63,781 bases of DNA. Origin: CAG-557 sp045540315. Lineage in GTDB: Bacteria > Bacillota > Clostridia > Oscillospirales > Acutalibacteraceae. The translations under genes and the position numbers were made by a program. Of the stretch, positions 1 to 8,211 are shown piece after piece; the first letter of the stretch is position 1, and every line of letters begins with the position of its first letter. The stretch lies in contig JAZQHA010000012.1 in NCBI GenBank assembly GCA_045540315.1, positions 1 through 63,781 of the forward strand. Direction: 5' to 3'. The notes below the pieces were generated by a model. It searched no databases and had not been told where the DNA came from. It was given only the letters and a program-made list of their open reading frames with translations.

Positions 1-140
1 CCCCAAAGGGGCCTTCGGCCAGTCCCAAGTTCAACAAAGTTGAACTTGGGACCACAAAGAAAATAAATATTTATTTATTTTCTTTGGCCTCGCGGCCGCA
101 GCGGCTCAAATCGAGCAGAGCATTAAACGTGGCACTCCCA
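1..140 (-). repeat. Cloverleaf repeat element E1 (left end outside window)
   Basis: Copy 1 of the 12-copy element, in the orientation GC-rich arm, mixed arm, AT-rich arm. The window opens inside the GC-rich arm (1-20). The mixed arm is a 14-bp perfect stem with an AAA loop (22-52). The AT-rich arm is a 15-bp perfect stem (55-86). The right half of the outer stem, GCCTCGCGGC, is at 87-96, and a terminal-repeat-like TGGCACTCCC is at 130-139. It lies just downstream of lepB. Confidence 0.85.
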
Positions 141-160
141 AACCTTAAATTCAATTTACA

Positions 161-748
161 TTAAAAAACTTTTAAAGCACTAAGCGGCCAATGTCGAACA
201 GCCGCACGGCCATACAAAGTATCAATTCTGACCGCACCAACTTCAGAATATCGACTATCCAGCGAATGGTTTCGATTATCACCCAACACTATAACATGAC
301 CATCCGGTACTGTAATCGTAGTATTGTTTGGAATGAAACCGTCTCCGCGAGTTCTTGTTGGCTCATTTATATAGCCTTCATTTAAAAGCTGGCCATTAAC
401 GAAAACCTCGTGAGTATCATAATTTATTCTCACTGTATCTCCGGGTGTACCAATCACGCGTTTGATGATGCTCTTTTCCAAACTCTCGCTGGCATCAATC
501 GTAACAATATCACTTTTTTGCGGCTCATATCTAAATTTATAAACCAGCAGTTTATCGTTATTATGCAAAGTTGGAAGCATCGAGTCGCCAGAAACAGTAA
601 AGAACATAAAAAATAAAACAAATAGAGTACAAATAGAAAAAGCAAAAAAAAGCGAACTCGCCCAGTCGAAAACCTCACGAACACTTTTGGGAACACTTTC
701 GTTTTCCAACGAACCTTTAATAACTAAGCCCCGAGAATTATTTTCCAT
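161..748 (-). CDS. lepB: Signal peptidase I
   Basis: Type I signal peptidase, 195 aa, a membrane-anchored serine protease that removes signal peptides from exported proteins. One hydrophobic segment (about residues 35-55) precedes the catalytic domain. The Ser box SGDSMLPTL, the Lys box KRVIGTPGD and the GDNRNHSLDSR box are all present, so the Ser-Lys dyad is intact. I start it at the ATG at 748, preceded by AGGGAGGG; a TTG at 790 would give a longer N-terminus without a ribosome site. It follows rplS on the same strand and probably shares its promoter through a weak hairpin at 777-799. Confidence 0.95.
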   Translation of the reverse strand: MENNSRGLVIKGSLENESVPKSVREVFDWASSLFFAFSICTLFVLFFMFFTVSGDSMLPTLHNNDKLLVYKFRYEPQKSDIVTIDASESLEKSIIKRVIGTPGDTVRINYDTHEVFVNGQLLNEGYINEPTRTRGDGFIPNNTTITVPDGHVIVLGDNRNHSLDSRYSEVGAVRIDTLYGRAAVRHWPLSALKVF

Positions 749-776
749 TAATATACCCTCCCTATTTTTACTATAC

Positions 777-799
777 AAAAAGGGGGACAAAATGCCCCC
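777..799 (-). terminator. Weak terminator/attenuator between rplS and lepB
   Basis: On the minus strand, GGGGG and CCCCC enclose an 8-nt loop and are followed by five T. It lies 12 nt after the rplS stop. The short stem suggests partial read-through into lepB. Confidence 0.5.
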
Positions 800-810
800 A
801 CATTTAGTTT

Positions 811-1155
811 TTAGCGAAGTTTCTCTTTAACTTTAGCAGCTTTACCCAACCTATCGCGCAAATAATAAAGTTTGCTGCGACGAACCTTACCATGTCTAAT
901 AACTTTAACTTCACGAACATTTGGCGAATGAAGAGGAAAAACTCTCTCTACGCCTACACCATAAGATACACGTCTTACAGTAAATGTTTCTGCTACACCA
1001 CTGCCTTTGCGAGCAATAACCGTGCCTTCGAACATTTGAATACGTTCTCTTTCGCCTTCTTTAATATTAACGCTTACCCGTACAGTATCGCCAATATTAA
1101 AACTCGGCAACTCGTTTTTCATTGAGCCTTGTGAAATAAGTTTTAGTTTATCCAT
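811..1155 (-). CDS. rplS: 50S ribosomal protein L19
   Basis: Ribosomal protein L19, 114 aa, the family's normal length, a large-subunit protein at the subunit interface. It carries family motifs such as FNIGDTVRVSV, RIQMFEGTVIARKG, GVGVERVFPLHSP and a basic C-terminus RRSKLYYLRDRLGKAAKVKE. The ATG at 1155 is chosen because GGAGG lies 5 nt upstream; an extra 11 residues in frame upstream are not family-like. It is separated from the trmD-rimM cluster that often carries it and has its own promoter and leader. Confidence 0.97.
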   Translation of the reverse strand: MDKLKLISQGSMKNELPSFNIGDTVRVSVNIKEGERERIQMFEGTVIARKGSGVAETFTVRRVSYGVGVERVFPLHSPNVREVKVIRHGKVRRSKLYYLRDRLGKAAKVKEKLR

Positions 1156-1270
1156 TTTTATCCTCCAAAATATTACAGTCGTACCCAAAGCAGAGGACTG
1201 TTTGTTTTAATACGCAGCAATATGCCGCCATTAAACCCCACAGACAAAATTATCTTCGGTTTTAACGTAA
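1156..1270 (-). ncRNA. Candidate L19 (rplS) mRNA leader
   Basis: About 110 nt separate the predicted rplS start of transcription from its ATG. The RNA contains a hairpin, TTTAATGGCGGCATATTGC pairing with GCTGCGTATTAAA around 1206-1238, then a purine-rich stretch before the ribosome site. Firmicutes L19 genes commonly carry an autoregulatory leader here. I infer homology from position and the hairpin only. Confidence 0.4.
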
Positions 1271-1275
1271 AAATA

Positions 1276-1304
1276 TTATATCATATAAGAATGTATAGCG
1301 CAAC
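1276..1304 (-). promoter_or_regulatory. rplS promoter
   Basis: Minus-strand TTGCGC (-35, 1299-1304), 17-nt spacer, perfect TATAAT (-10, 1276-1281), about 120 nt upstream of the rplS start codon. Confidence 0.7.
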
Positions 1305-1447
1305 CATTTTTTCTGATTCATGGATAAAAAGTATCCTATTAAAGATTTATATTGATATTTATAAAAAATACCTTGTGACAGTTTTATTACCACGAGGGCG
1401 CCATATTTTACCTATGAGTTGTGAAAAAACTTCATAAAATTTTTGCC

Positions 1448-1477
1448 TTGACAATCTTTGAACAATTAGGTTAAAAT
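1448..1477 (+). promoter_or_regulatory. ylxM-ffh promoter
   Basis: TTGACA at 1448-1453, then TTAAAA/TAAAAT at 1471-1477 with a 17-18 nt spacer, 51 nt before the ylxM start. Confidence 0.65.
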
Positions 1478-1527
1478 TAGTCTGTAAAGCAAAATTGCTT
1501 TACACCACTGCTATTGAGGTGAGTTCT

Positions 1528-1884
1528 GTGGAAAAAAATTTAGAAATTGGAACTCTTTTGGATTTTTATGCAGACCTATTAACTGAAAATCAGCGGCAGG
1601 CCTTGAATCTATATTATAATGAGGATTTTTCATTGTCCGAAATAGCGGAACAACAAGGGATAACTCGACAAGGTGTGCGCGATACAATTCAAAAGGCACA
1701 AACGCAGCTTTTTGAGCTTGAAAAAAAATTATGTTTATCTCGAAAGTTTAAAGATATAAGAGAAAAAGTGCAAAGTATAATTGACTGTGTAGATAAATTG
1801 TCATCAGAAACAAATTTCTCTACAATAAAAATGCTTGCCAATGAAATAAAAAGTGTTGCTGCAAGCATTAATCAAGAAATTTAA
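1528..1884 (+). CDS. ylxM: YlxM family helix-turn-helix protein (UPF0122)
   Basis: 118-aa protein of the YlxM family, encoded immediately upstream of ffh as is usual in Firmicutes, with a proposed accessory role in the signal recognition particle. It has a sigma-70 region 4-like helix-turn-helix: LTENQRQALNLYYNEDFSLS followed by EIAEQQGITRQGVRDTIQKA. The C-terminal half is predicted to be helical. I start at the GTG at 1528 because GAGGTGA lies 6 nt upstream; upstream in-frame codons overlap the leader. Fifteen nt separate it from ffh, so the two are co-transcribed. Confidence 0.9.
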   Translation: MEKNLEIGTLLDFYADLLTENQRQALNLYYNEDFSLSEIAEQQGITRQGVRDTIQKAQTQLFELEKKLCLSRKFKDIREKVQSIIDCVDKLSSETNFSTIKMLANEIKSVAASINQEI

Positions 1885-1899
1885 AAAAGGGGTGTTTTA

Positions 1900-3255
1900 A
1901 TGGCTTTTGAGGGACTGTCAGAAAAATTAACTTCGGCATTTAAAAAGCTTCGCTCTAAGGGAAAACTCTCAGAAAAAGATGTTAGAGACTCAATGCGTGA
2001 GGTTCGTTTGGCCTTGCTGGAGGCCGACGTAAACTATAAAGTAGCAAAAGAGTTTACCGATAAGGTCGCTGAGAGAGCCATCGGCGAGGAGGTTATGCAA
2101 AGCTTAACTCCGGCTCAAATGGTTATAAAAATCGTAAATGAAGAGCTAGTGGAGTTAATGGGTGCCTCGCAAAGCCGTTTAGATACATCCTCCTCTCCAA
2201 CTGTGATTATGATGTGCGGCCTGCAAGGTGCCGGTAAAACAACTCACGCGGGTAAATTGGCTTTGGCACAAAAGAAAAAAGGCCATAGACCGTTGTTAGT
2301 TGCGTGCGACGTATATCGTCCGGCGGCAATTAAGCAGTTGCAAGTGGTTGCCTCACAAGCGGGTGTGCCTGTATTTGAAATGGGACAGGAAAATCCGGTA
2401 AAAATTGCGAAAAAGGCCATAGCGCATGCTAAAGATTATGGAAATGACATCGTGATTTTGGACACGGCTGGACGTTTGCATATCGATACAGAACTAATGG
2501 AAGAACTGGCTGACATCAAGAAAGAGGTAAATCCGAACGAAATCTTACTCGTTGTGGATGCTATGACCGGCCAGGACGCTGTTAATGTGGCTAAGTCGTT
2601 CAATGAGTTGTTGGAAATCTCTGGCGTGATCTTGACCAAGCTCGATGGAGACACCCGAGGTGGTGCTGCGCTCTCTGTTAGACGGGTAACCGATAAGCCC
2701 ATAAAATTTGTGGGTACGGGAGAAAAACTTTCAGATTTGGAAGAGTTTCATCCGGAGAGAATGGCATCGCGAATTTTAGGTATGGGCGACATGCTTTCGT
2801 TGATCGAAGAAGCTGAAAGTAAGTTGGATCAACAAAAAGCCGAGAAAATGGCTAACCGGCTTATGAAAAATAAGTTTGATTTGGAAGATCTCCTTGAGCA
2901 AATGACTCAAATTAAAAATATGGGCTCGTTAAAGTCGATTATGTCTAAAATTCCTGGCATCTCGCAGAAAATTAACGACGCAGATATTGATGATAGGCAA
3001 GTTGATAGATTGTGTGCAATTATTTTATCAATGACAAAAAAAGAACGTCAAAAACCAGAAATTCTTAATGCCTCGCGAAAAAAACGTATTGCGAAGGGCT
3101 CGGGTATGAAGGTTGAAGACGTTAATAACTTGCTTAAACGTTTCGAGCAAATGCAAAAAATGATGAAACAATTTTCTGGAAGTAAAGGCAAAAAAGGCTT
3201 TATGAAAATGGCAGGACTCCCTGGTTTGGGCGGGTTGGGTAAGTTTAAATTCTAG
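1900..3255 (+). CDS. ffh: Signal recognition particle GTPase Ffh
   Basis: SRP54 homologue, 451 aa, which binds signal sequences on the ribosome and, with the SRP RNA (candidate gene near 41.4 kb) and FtsY, delivers membrane proteins. The N-terminal helical bundle is followed by the GTPase domain: GLQGAGKTTH (G1, about residue 107), DVYRPAAIKQLQ (G2/insertion box), DTAGRLH (G3) and TKLDGDTRGGAAL (G4). The methionine-rich M domain spans about residues 300-451 and ends with MAGLPGLGGLGKFKF. The ribosome site AAAAGGGGTG precedes the ATG. Repeat element E2 follows the stop codon directly. Confidence 0.97.
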   Translation: MAFEGLSEKLTSAFKKLRSKGKLSEKDVRDSMREVRLALLEADVNYKVAKEFTDKVAERAIGEEVMQSLTPAQMVIKIVNEELVELMGASQSRLDTSSSPTVIMMCGLQGAGKTTHAGKLALAQKKKGHRPLLVACDVYRPAAIKQLQVVASQAGVPVFEMGQENPVKIAKKAIAHAKDYGNDIVILDTAGRLHIDTELMEELADIKKEVNPNEILLVVDAMTGQDAVNVAKSFNELLEISGVILTKLDGDTRGGAALSVRRVTDKPIKFVGTGEKLSDLEEFHPERMASRILGMGDMLSLIEEAESKLDQQKAEKMANRLMKNKFDLEDLLEQMTQIKNMGSLKSIMSKIPGISQKINDADIDDRQVDRLCAIILSMTKKERQKPEILNASRKKRIAKGSGMKVEDVNNLLKRFEQMQKMMKQFSGSKGKKGFMKMAGLPGLGGLGKFKF

Positions 3256-3440
3256 AAGTTACCTAAGCAAGCCCAGTGGCGCCGCGAGGCGCCGAAAGCC
3301 ACCTAAAGTGGCTTTCGGCCAGTCTAAATCTCAATTTTATTGAGATTTAGACCACAACGAAAATAAGAATTATTTTCGTTGGCCTCGCGGCCCCGAGCGG
3401 AGCAGCTAAACCAAAAGCGAGTTCTCAAATAGGTATCCCC
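3256..3440 (-). repeat. Cloverleaf repeat element E2
   Basis: Outer stem 3281-3290 / 3382-3391, exact. The GC-rich arm is a 12-bp stem with a CTAAA loop (3291-3319), the mixed arm a 14-bp stem with a TTT loop (3322-3352), and the AT-rich arm a 12-bp stem with a GAA loop (3355-3381). All three stems are perfect yet differ in sequence from E1 on both sides. The terminal repeats are decayed (AAGTTACCT / AGGTATCCCC). It sits between ffh and rpsP. Confidence 0.85.
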
Positions 3441-3526
3441 TAAATTTTAATACTATTGTCTTCATCCATAAGGGTAAATGTTACCTGGTGGTGAAATAAA
3501 TATATCAAGTTTCGGAGGTGAATTAA

Positions 3527-3772
3527 ATGGCAGTTAAGATTAGACTACGTCGCATGGGTGCTAAGAAGGCTCCTTTTTATCGCATTGTTGTTGCCGACTC
3601 GAGATTTCCAAGAGACGGCCGCTTTATCGAGGAAATTGGTTACTATAACCCTCTTAAGAATCCTGTTGACTTAAAGGTAAATGCTGAGAAGGTAACGGAG
3701 TGGATTTCCAAAGGTGCTCAGCCGACAGATACCGTTAAGGCTTTATTGAAAAAACACGAGATCTTGAAGTAA
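3527..3772 (+). CDS. rpsP: 30S ribosomal protein S16
   Basis: 81-aa S16 protein of the small ribosomal subunit. The family signature is complete: AVKIRLRRMGAKKAPFYRIV at the N-terminus, VADSRFPRDGRFIEEIGYYN and then NPVDLKVNAEKVTEWISKGA. The strong site GGAGGTG is 7 nt upstream of the ATG. It opens the conserved rpsP-khpA-rimM-trmD cluster, with 15 nt to khpA. About 85 nt separate it from element E2, so its promoter must lie in or next to the end of E2. Confidence 0.97.
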   Translation: MAVKIRLRRMGAKKAPFYRIVVADSRFPRDGRFIEEIGYYNPLKNPVDLKVNAEKVTEWISKGAQPTDTVKALLKKHEILK

Positions 3773-3787
3773 CCGGAGGAATAGTCG

Positions 3788-4027
3788 TTGAAAGAGTTGT
3801 TGCTAGCGATAGTAAAAGGATTAGTCGAAAAGCCAGATGAGGTTACTATTGACGTTGCTGACCCAAATGAAAAAGGTGTTACGGTTTATCGTTTACACGT
3901 TGCACCTAGCGATTTGGGCAGAGTCATTGGTAAACAAGGCCGCATAGCAAAGGCTATACGTATGGTAATGCGCTCCTCCGCGATGAGAAGAAAACGTAGA
4001 GTTGCGGTCGAGATTGTAGAAGAATAA
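3788..4027 (+). CDS. khpA: KH-domain RNA-binding protein KhpA
   Basis: 79-aa single KH-domain protein (YlqC/KhpA family), a small RNA-binding protein that pairs with KhpB/Jag in Firmicutes. The GxxG loop is visible as GRVIGKQGRIAKAIRMVMRS near residues 41-58. The start is TTG at 3788, preceded by CGGAGGA. The order rpsP-khpA-rimM-trmD is conserved in many Firmicutes and supports the call. Confidence 0.93.
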   Translation: MKELLLAIVKGLVEKPDEVTIDVADPNEKGVTVYRLHVAPSDLGRVIGKQGRIAKAIRMVMRSSAMRRKRRVAVEIVEE

Positions 4028-4032
4028 GTAAT

Positions 4033-4066
4033 GGAAAAGGGCGTATTTTTTCTGTACGTCCTTTTT
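4033..4066 (+). terminator. Hairpin between khpA and rimM
   Basis: AAAAGGGCGTA and TACGTCCTTTT form an 11-bp stem with one G-T pair around a T-rich loop, followed by TTTGCTT. It could act as an attenuator or as an mRNA processing/stability hairpin that separates the rpsP-khpA and rimM-trmD parts of the operon. Confidence 0.45.
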
Positions 4067-4087
4067 GCTTATGTGGGAGATGTTGGT

Positions 4088-4606
4088 GTGAAAAAGCAAT
4101 TTTTAGAAGTGGGCAAAATAGTTTCCACGCATGGCCTTAAAGGCGACGTAAAAGTTGACCCGTGGTGCGATAGTGGAGAGTTTTTGTGTGAGTTTGATGA
4201 GTTATATTTGGACTTAAATGGCGAGACCAAAATCCAAGTTTTATCTGCGAAGGTACATAAAAATATTGTTATAATGAGAATTAAAGGCATCGATTCAATA
4301 GAAAAAGCTGAATCGCTTAGAGGAAAGGTTTTATTTATGAATCGTGACGATGTTGAGTTGCCCGCCGGAGAATATTTTATCCAAGATATTTTAGGTTTGA
4401 ATGTGATTGATGTTGACAATAGTATTTGTTATGGTAGGGTGACGGATGTGCTAAAAACGGGCGCAAATGACGTATACCAAATTACAAATGATAACGGCAA
4501 AGACTTTTTAATTCCTGTTATCGAGGATGTAATTTGCGAAATGGATATTGACAATAACTTGATGAAGATACGTCCGTTGAAGGGAATTTTTGACGATGAG
4601 GATTGA
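4088..4606 (+). CDS. rimM: 16S rRNA processing protein RimM
   Basis: 172-aa ribosome maturation factor needed for processing of the 16S 3' domain. The N-terminal RimM domain begins FLEVGKIVSTHGLKGDVKV; the C-terminal PRC-barrel domain contains GEYFIQDILGLNVID and DFLIPVIEDVICEMDI. I use the GTG at 4088, with GGGAG 8 nt upstream; an upstream in-frame ATG at 4031 lies inside the preceding hairpin. Its last 11 bases overlap trmD, so the two are translationally coupled. Confidence 0.95.
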   Translation: MKKQFLEVGKIVSTHGLKGDVKVDPWCDSGEFLCEFDELYLDLNGETKIQVLSAKVHKNIVIMRIKGIDSIEKAESLRGKVLFMNRDDVELPAGEYFIQDILGLNVIDVDNSICYGRVTDVLKTGANDVYQITNDNGKDFLIPVIEDVICEMDIDNNLMKIRPLKGIFDDED

Positions 4607-5300
4607 TATATTAACGCTTTTTCCGGATATGTGTAACTCTGTAATGAGCGAGAGTATAATAGGTAGAGCGCAAAAAAAAGGTGCCCTCGAAGTAGTGTGT
4701 CACCAGATTCGAGATTACGCGTATGACAAGCACCATCGAGTAGACGACACAACATATGGGCCGGGAATGGGAATGCTTATGATGGCTGAACCACTTGCTG
4801 CGTGCTTTGAGGATTTATGTGAAACTTTGGGAACACGGCCACGACTTATTTATATGTCGCCGCAAGGAAAAGTTTTAACGCAAAAAAAAGCAAAAGAGCT
4901 TTCTACTTATGAAAACTTAGCCATACTTTGTGGCCATTACGAGGGTATCGACGAGCGCTTTATTGAGGACTTCGTCGATGAGGAAATTTCCATTGGCGAT
5001 TTCGTTTTAACGGGAGGAGAGTTGCCTGCTTTGATTTTAGCTGATGCGGTAAGTCGACTGGTTCCTGGGGTTTTATCGGATAATATTTGCTTTGAGGAGG
5101 AAAGTCATTATAATGGTTTGCTGGAGTATCCTCAATATACAAAGCCGGCTGTTTGGCGAGGTAAAGAAGTTCCTGAGATTTTACTTTCTGGCCATCACGC
5201 AAACATAGAAAAATGGCGGCAAGAGCAAGCCCTCATTCGCACAAAGCAAAAAAGACCCGATTTGCTGAGCGTCGTAGAGGTGTCTAAAAGTCTAGATTAA
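4596..5300 (+). CDS. trmD: tRNA (guanine-37-N1) methyltransferase
   Basis: 234-aa SPOUT methyltransferase that makes m1G37 in tRNAs, using S-adenosylmethionine as methyl donor. Diagnostic segments include MRIDILTLFPDMC, GPGMGMLMMAEPL, YMSPQGKVLTQ, LCGHYEGIDERFIE and SIGDFVLTGGELPALIL, which build the trefoil-knot cofactor site. The ATG at 4596 overlaps the rimM end. Element E3 follows 13 bp after the stop. Confidence 0.97.
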   Translation: MRIDILTLFPDMCNSVMSESIIGRAQKKGALEVVCHQIRDYAYDKHHRVDDTTYGPGMGMLMMAEPLAACFEDLCETLGTRPRLIYMSPQGKVLTQKKAKELSTYENLAILCGHYEGIDERFIEDFVDEEISIGDFVLTGGELPALILADAVSRLVPGVLSDNICFEEESHYNGLLEYPQYTKPAVWRGKEVPEILLSGHHANIEKWRQEQALIRTKQKRPDLLSVVEVSKSLD

Positions 5301-5313
5301 TTTCTAAAAATTC

Positions 5314-5500
5314 GGGAGTGCCCCATTAAATATCTTTCTCTACATCAGGCCGCCGCGGCCGCGAGGCCAAAGAAAATAATTATTTATTTTCTTTGTGGCC
5401 CTAAGCTCAATTTTATTGAGCTAAGGGCTGGCCGAAGGCCCCAAAGGGGCCTTCGGCGTCTCGCGGCGCCGCGGCGGAGCGGCAAATATGGGGCACTCCT
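5314..5500 (+). repeat. Cloverleaf repeat element E3
   Basis: A well-preserved copy with terminal inverted repeats GGAGTGCCCC / GGGGCACTCC (5315-5324, 5490-5499). Outer stem 5358-5367 / 5458-5467, with one change on the right side. The AT-rich arm is a 12-bp stem (5368-5395), the mixed arm a 14-bp stem with a TTT loop (5398-5428), and the GC-rich arm a 12-bp stem with an AAA loop (5431-5457). It lies between trmD and ptsH. Confidence 0.9.
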
Positions 5501-5635
5501 CAGACTAAAATGGCAGATTTTGGAAAACAATTGAAATAAATACTGAAAAAAGAATTTTTTGCAGCATATTTACCAATAAAATATCGTTTAACCTTATGGC
5601 AAGCCGTGCACAACGACAAATTTGCCTGTTGAGCC

Positions 5636-5663
5636 TTGACGTTATTATTTATTGTGCTATAAT
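5636..5663 (+). promoter_or_regulatory. ptsH promoter
   Basis: TTGACG (5636-5641), 16-nt spacer, TATAAT (5658-5663), about 65 nt upstream of the HPr start. Confidence 0.75.
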
Positions 5664-5728
5664 AAATGATGGATTGATATTTTGAGAAATTTGTCGACAA
5701 AAATTTATAGATATGGGAGTGGTATGTT

Positions 5729-5992
5729 ATGTTTTCGAAGAACGTTATAATTAAAAATCAAGCCGGTTTGCATGCGCGCCCTGCAACGTTTTTTATTCAA
5801 AAGGCAAACGAATTTAAAAGCCAAATTTGGGTGGAACGCCATGAGCGCCGTGTAAATGCTAAAAGTTTGCTTGGTGTGCTATCTTTGGGCATTGTTGGCG
5901 ATACGGAAATCACAATTATGGCCGATGGTCCTGACGAACAAGAAGCTGTTGCGGCACTTGTAGAGTTGGTTGAGTCTGGATTTGCAGATTAA
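5729..5992 (+). CDS. ptsH: Phosphocarrier protein HPr
   Basis: 87-aa HPr, the small phosphocarrier of the PTS sugar uptake system and of carbon regulation in Firmicutes. His15 lies in AGLHARPATFF and Ser46 in NAKSLLGVLSLG, so both the PEP-dependent site and the HPr-kinase site are present; this makes HPr more likely than a Crh paralogue, which lacks His15. It is a single-gene unit: its own promoter upstream and a terminator downstream. No enzyme I gene is in the window. Confidence 0.93.
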   Translation: MFSKNVIIKNQAGLHARPATFFIQKANEFKSQIWVERHERRVNAKSLLGVLSLGIVGDTEITIMADGPDEQEAVAALVELVESGFAD

Positions 5993-6024
5993 ACGTATTT
6001 TTGGATATAATATTTTTGTATGTT

Positions 6025-6051
6025 AGCACCGTTTATCGGTGCTTTTTCTTT
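6025..6051 (+). terminator. ptsH terminator
   Basis: AGCACCG / CGGTGCT, a 7-bp stem with a 5-nt loop, followed by TTTTCTTT. Confidence 0.85.
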
Positions 6052-6070
6052 ATGATGAAGGTGATTGCTC

Positions 6071-7903
6071 ATGAACGACAAAATACAATCTTTGCGAAAA
6101 AAAGCCTTAAATTTACCGCTGAATCCAGGCGTTTACATTATGAAAGACGCTCATGGTAAGATAATTTATATTGGTAAGGCAAAGGCTTTAAAAGACAGAG
6201 TAAGCCAGTATTTTGGTTCGCAGAAAAATCACGAGGAAAAAGTTCGAAAAATGGTCGCAAATGTGAATGATTTCGACTATATTTTGACCGACAGTGAGTT
6301 TGAAGCGCTGGTACTGGAGTGCAGCTTGATTAAGCAATATTCCCCGAAGTACAATATTCTCCTCAAAGACGATAAAGGCTATAATTATATAAAGATTACT
6401 AACGAAAAGTGGCCGCGCATATACGATGTTAAGCAAGTGGAAAATGATGGTGCCACTTATTTTGGTCCGTATACAAGTTCTGCTTATGTGAGTAAAGCGG
6501 TCGAGGAAGCTTTAAATATTTTTAAGTTGCCACGTTGTCGAAAAGATTTCTCACGCGTAAAAAGTGGCAATAATAGAGCCTGCTTGAATTTTTATATCAA
6601 TCAATGTAGTGCTCCGTGCATTGGGAAAATAACGCACGATGAATATATGGAAAATATTAACGATGCGATTGATTTCTTAAAAGGCGGCGACTCTGCAACT
6701 TTGAAGAAGTTAACTCAAAAAATGCAGGCTTTTTCGGAGAACTTAGAGTATGAAAAAGCTGCTAAGGTTAGAGATAAAATTACCGCCCTTAAGAAAATTT
6801 CTGAGCGTCAAAAAGTAGTTTCAACCAACAGAAAAAACCAAGATGTTATAGCCTTGGTACAGGCGGGTGGTCTTTCGAGTTTTGAGGTGTTTCGCTTTTT
6901 GGAAGGGCGCCTTGCGAACAGAGATAACTATATCATCAATGAGGTTGGCGATGCTCCGATTATACGTTCAGAATTCCTAATTCAATATTACCTAAATAAA
7001 AACGATATTCCAGCAACTATCTTGGTCGATGGTGATGTTGACGCCAAGGAAAGCGTTGAGCAATGGTTAACTCAAAAACAAGAAAAAAAAGTGAGAATTT
7101 TGGCGCCGCAGAAGGGTGAGTCGCTGAAGTTAATTGAGATGTGCCGTAACAACGCTGCAGAACGTATTTCTCAGCGCTTAAATCGAACCTTTAGAGAAAC
7201 TGCAGCTTTGGATGAGCTCGCTAAATTATTGTCGCTACCAAAACCACCTGTGTACATCGAGGCTTACGATATTTCGAATATCGCGGGAAGCGACAATGTT
7301 GCTGGAATGGTCGTTTTCAAAAACGGTCGACCACTTAAGTCTGCTTATAAAAAATTTACGATAAAGTCGATAGTGGGTCAGGATGATTATGGCTCAATGT
7401 GTGAAGTTATTTCTCGTCGTTTGGATAGATATTTGACGGCAACAAAAGAGACTACTGATGGCTTTGAGCGATTACCAGATCTCATCTTACTAGACGGCGG
7501 AAAAGGTCATGTGAGTGCTGTGAAAAGTCTTTTGCAAGAGCGTAATTTTGATATTCCTGTCTATGGAATGGTTAAAGATGATAAGCATCGGACTCGAGCG
7601 ATTGCAAAAGATGGTGGAGAAATCGCGATAAACTCAAGTCGAGCAGCATTTACATTAGTTTCTTCTATTCAAGACGAGGTACACAGATTTGCTATAGGGT
7701 ATCATCGACAAAAACGAAAGATGAATACATTATCAACGACTTTAACGAACATTGATGGTATCGGCGAAAAAAAAGCTCGCCTTCTACTTACTTACTTTAA
7801 GACACTTGAAAAAATTAAAACAGCAAGTATTGACGATTTGATGAAGGTGCCTGGAATAAACCAAGCCTTGGCTGAAAATATTCAACGATTTTTTAACATC
7901 TAA
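6071..7903 (+). CDS. uvrC: Excinuclease ABC subunit C
   Basis: 610-aa UvrC, which makes both incisions around DNA lesions in nucleotide excision repair with UvrA and UvrB. The order is the family's: a GIY-YIG nuclease (PGVYIMKDAHGKIIYIGKAK, residues about 15-35), a UVR motif (ENLEYEKAAKVRDKI), an RNase H-like nuclease (YIEAYDISNIAGS and DLILLDGGKGHVSAV) and C-terminal helix-hairpin-helix repeats (LTNIDGIGEKKARLLL, KVPGINQALAENI). The ATG at 6071 follows GAAGGTG; a TTG six bases upstream is also in frame. Confidence 0.96.
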   Translation: MNDKIQSLRKKALNLPLNPGVYIMKDAHGKIIYIGKAKALKDRVSQYFGSQKNHEEKVRKMVANVNDFDYILTDSEFEALVLECSLIKQYSPKYNILLKDDKGYNYIKITNEKWPRIYDVKQVENDGATYFGPYTSSAYVSKAVEEALNIFKLPRCRKDFSRVKSGNNRACLNFYINQCSAPCIGKITHDEYMENINDAIDFLKGGDSATLKKLTQKMQAFSENLEYEKAAKVRDKITALKKISERQKVVSTNRKNQDVIALVQAGGLSSFEVFRFLEGRLANRDNYIINEVGDAPIIRSEFLIQYYLNKNDIPATILVDGDVDAKESVEQWLTQKQEKKVRILAPQKGESLKLIEMCRNNAAERISQRLNRTFRETAALDELAKLLSLPKPPVYIEAYDISNIAGSDNVAGMVVFKNGRPLKSAYKKFTIKSIVGQDDYGSMCEVISRRLDRYLTATKETTDGFERLPDLILLDGGKGHVSAVKSLLQERNFDIPVYGMVKDDKHRTRAIAKDGGEIAINSSRAAFTLVSSIQDEVHRFAIGYHRQKRKMNTLSTTLTNIDGIGEKKARLLLTYFKTLEKIKTASIDDLMKVPGINQALAENIQRFFNI

Positions 7904-7965
7904 ACATGTTTTGGAAAAGAGTAAATACTATTAAAATGTAAATTATCATAACTATGAACCTTATT

Positions 7966-7999
7966 CGGCGACATAACTAAGTCGTCGATATTTTTTCTA
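7966..7999 (+). terminator. uvrC terminator
   Basis: CGGCGAC / GTCGTCG, a 7-bp stem with one wobble pair and an 8-nt loop, then ATATTTTTTC. The rest of the 308-bp gap to the next gene is AT-rich and I see no other feature in it. Confidence 0.55.
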
Positions 8000-8211
8000 T
8001 ACTATTGCAAACGAAATTTGAGAATAAAGTATGTAGACATAATATAGTCCTTTTTTCACGAATGACGTCGTTATTTATAAAAAACCAAATTTTATTTGCA
8101 GCAAATATCAAAATTATTCTCAGAGTGTTGTCGTTTTTTTCATTATATTTAAAATATATTTAGTTAATTTCGAAATAAAAGTGTTTGTGTTTAAGGCGGT
8201 GAAGGATTTCT

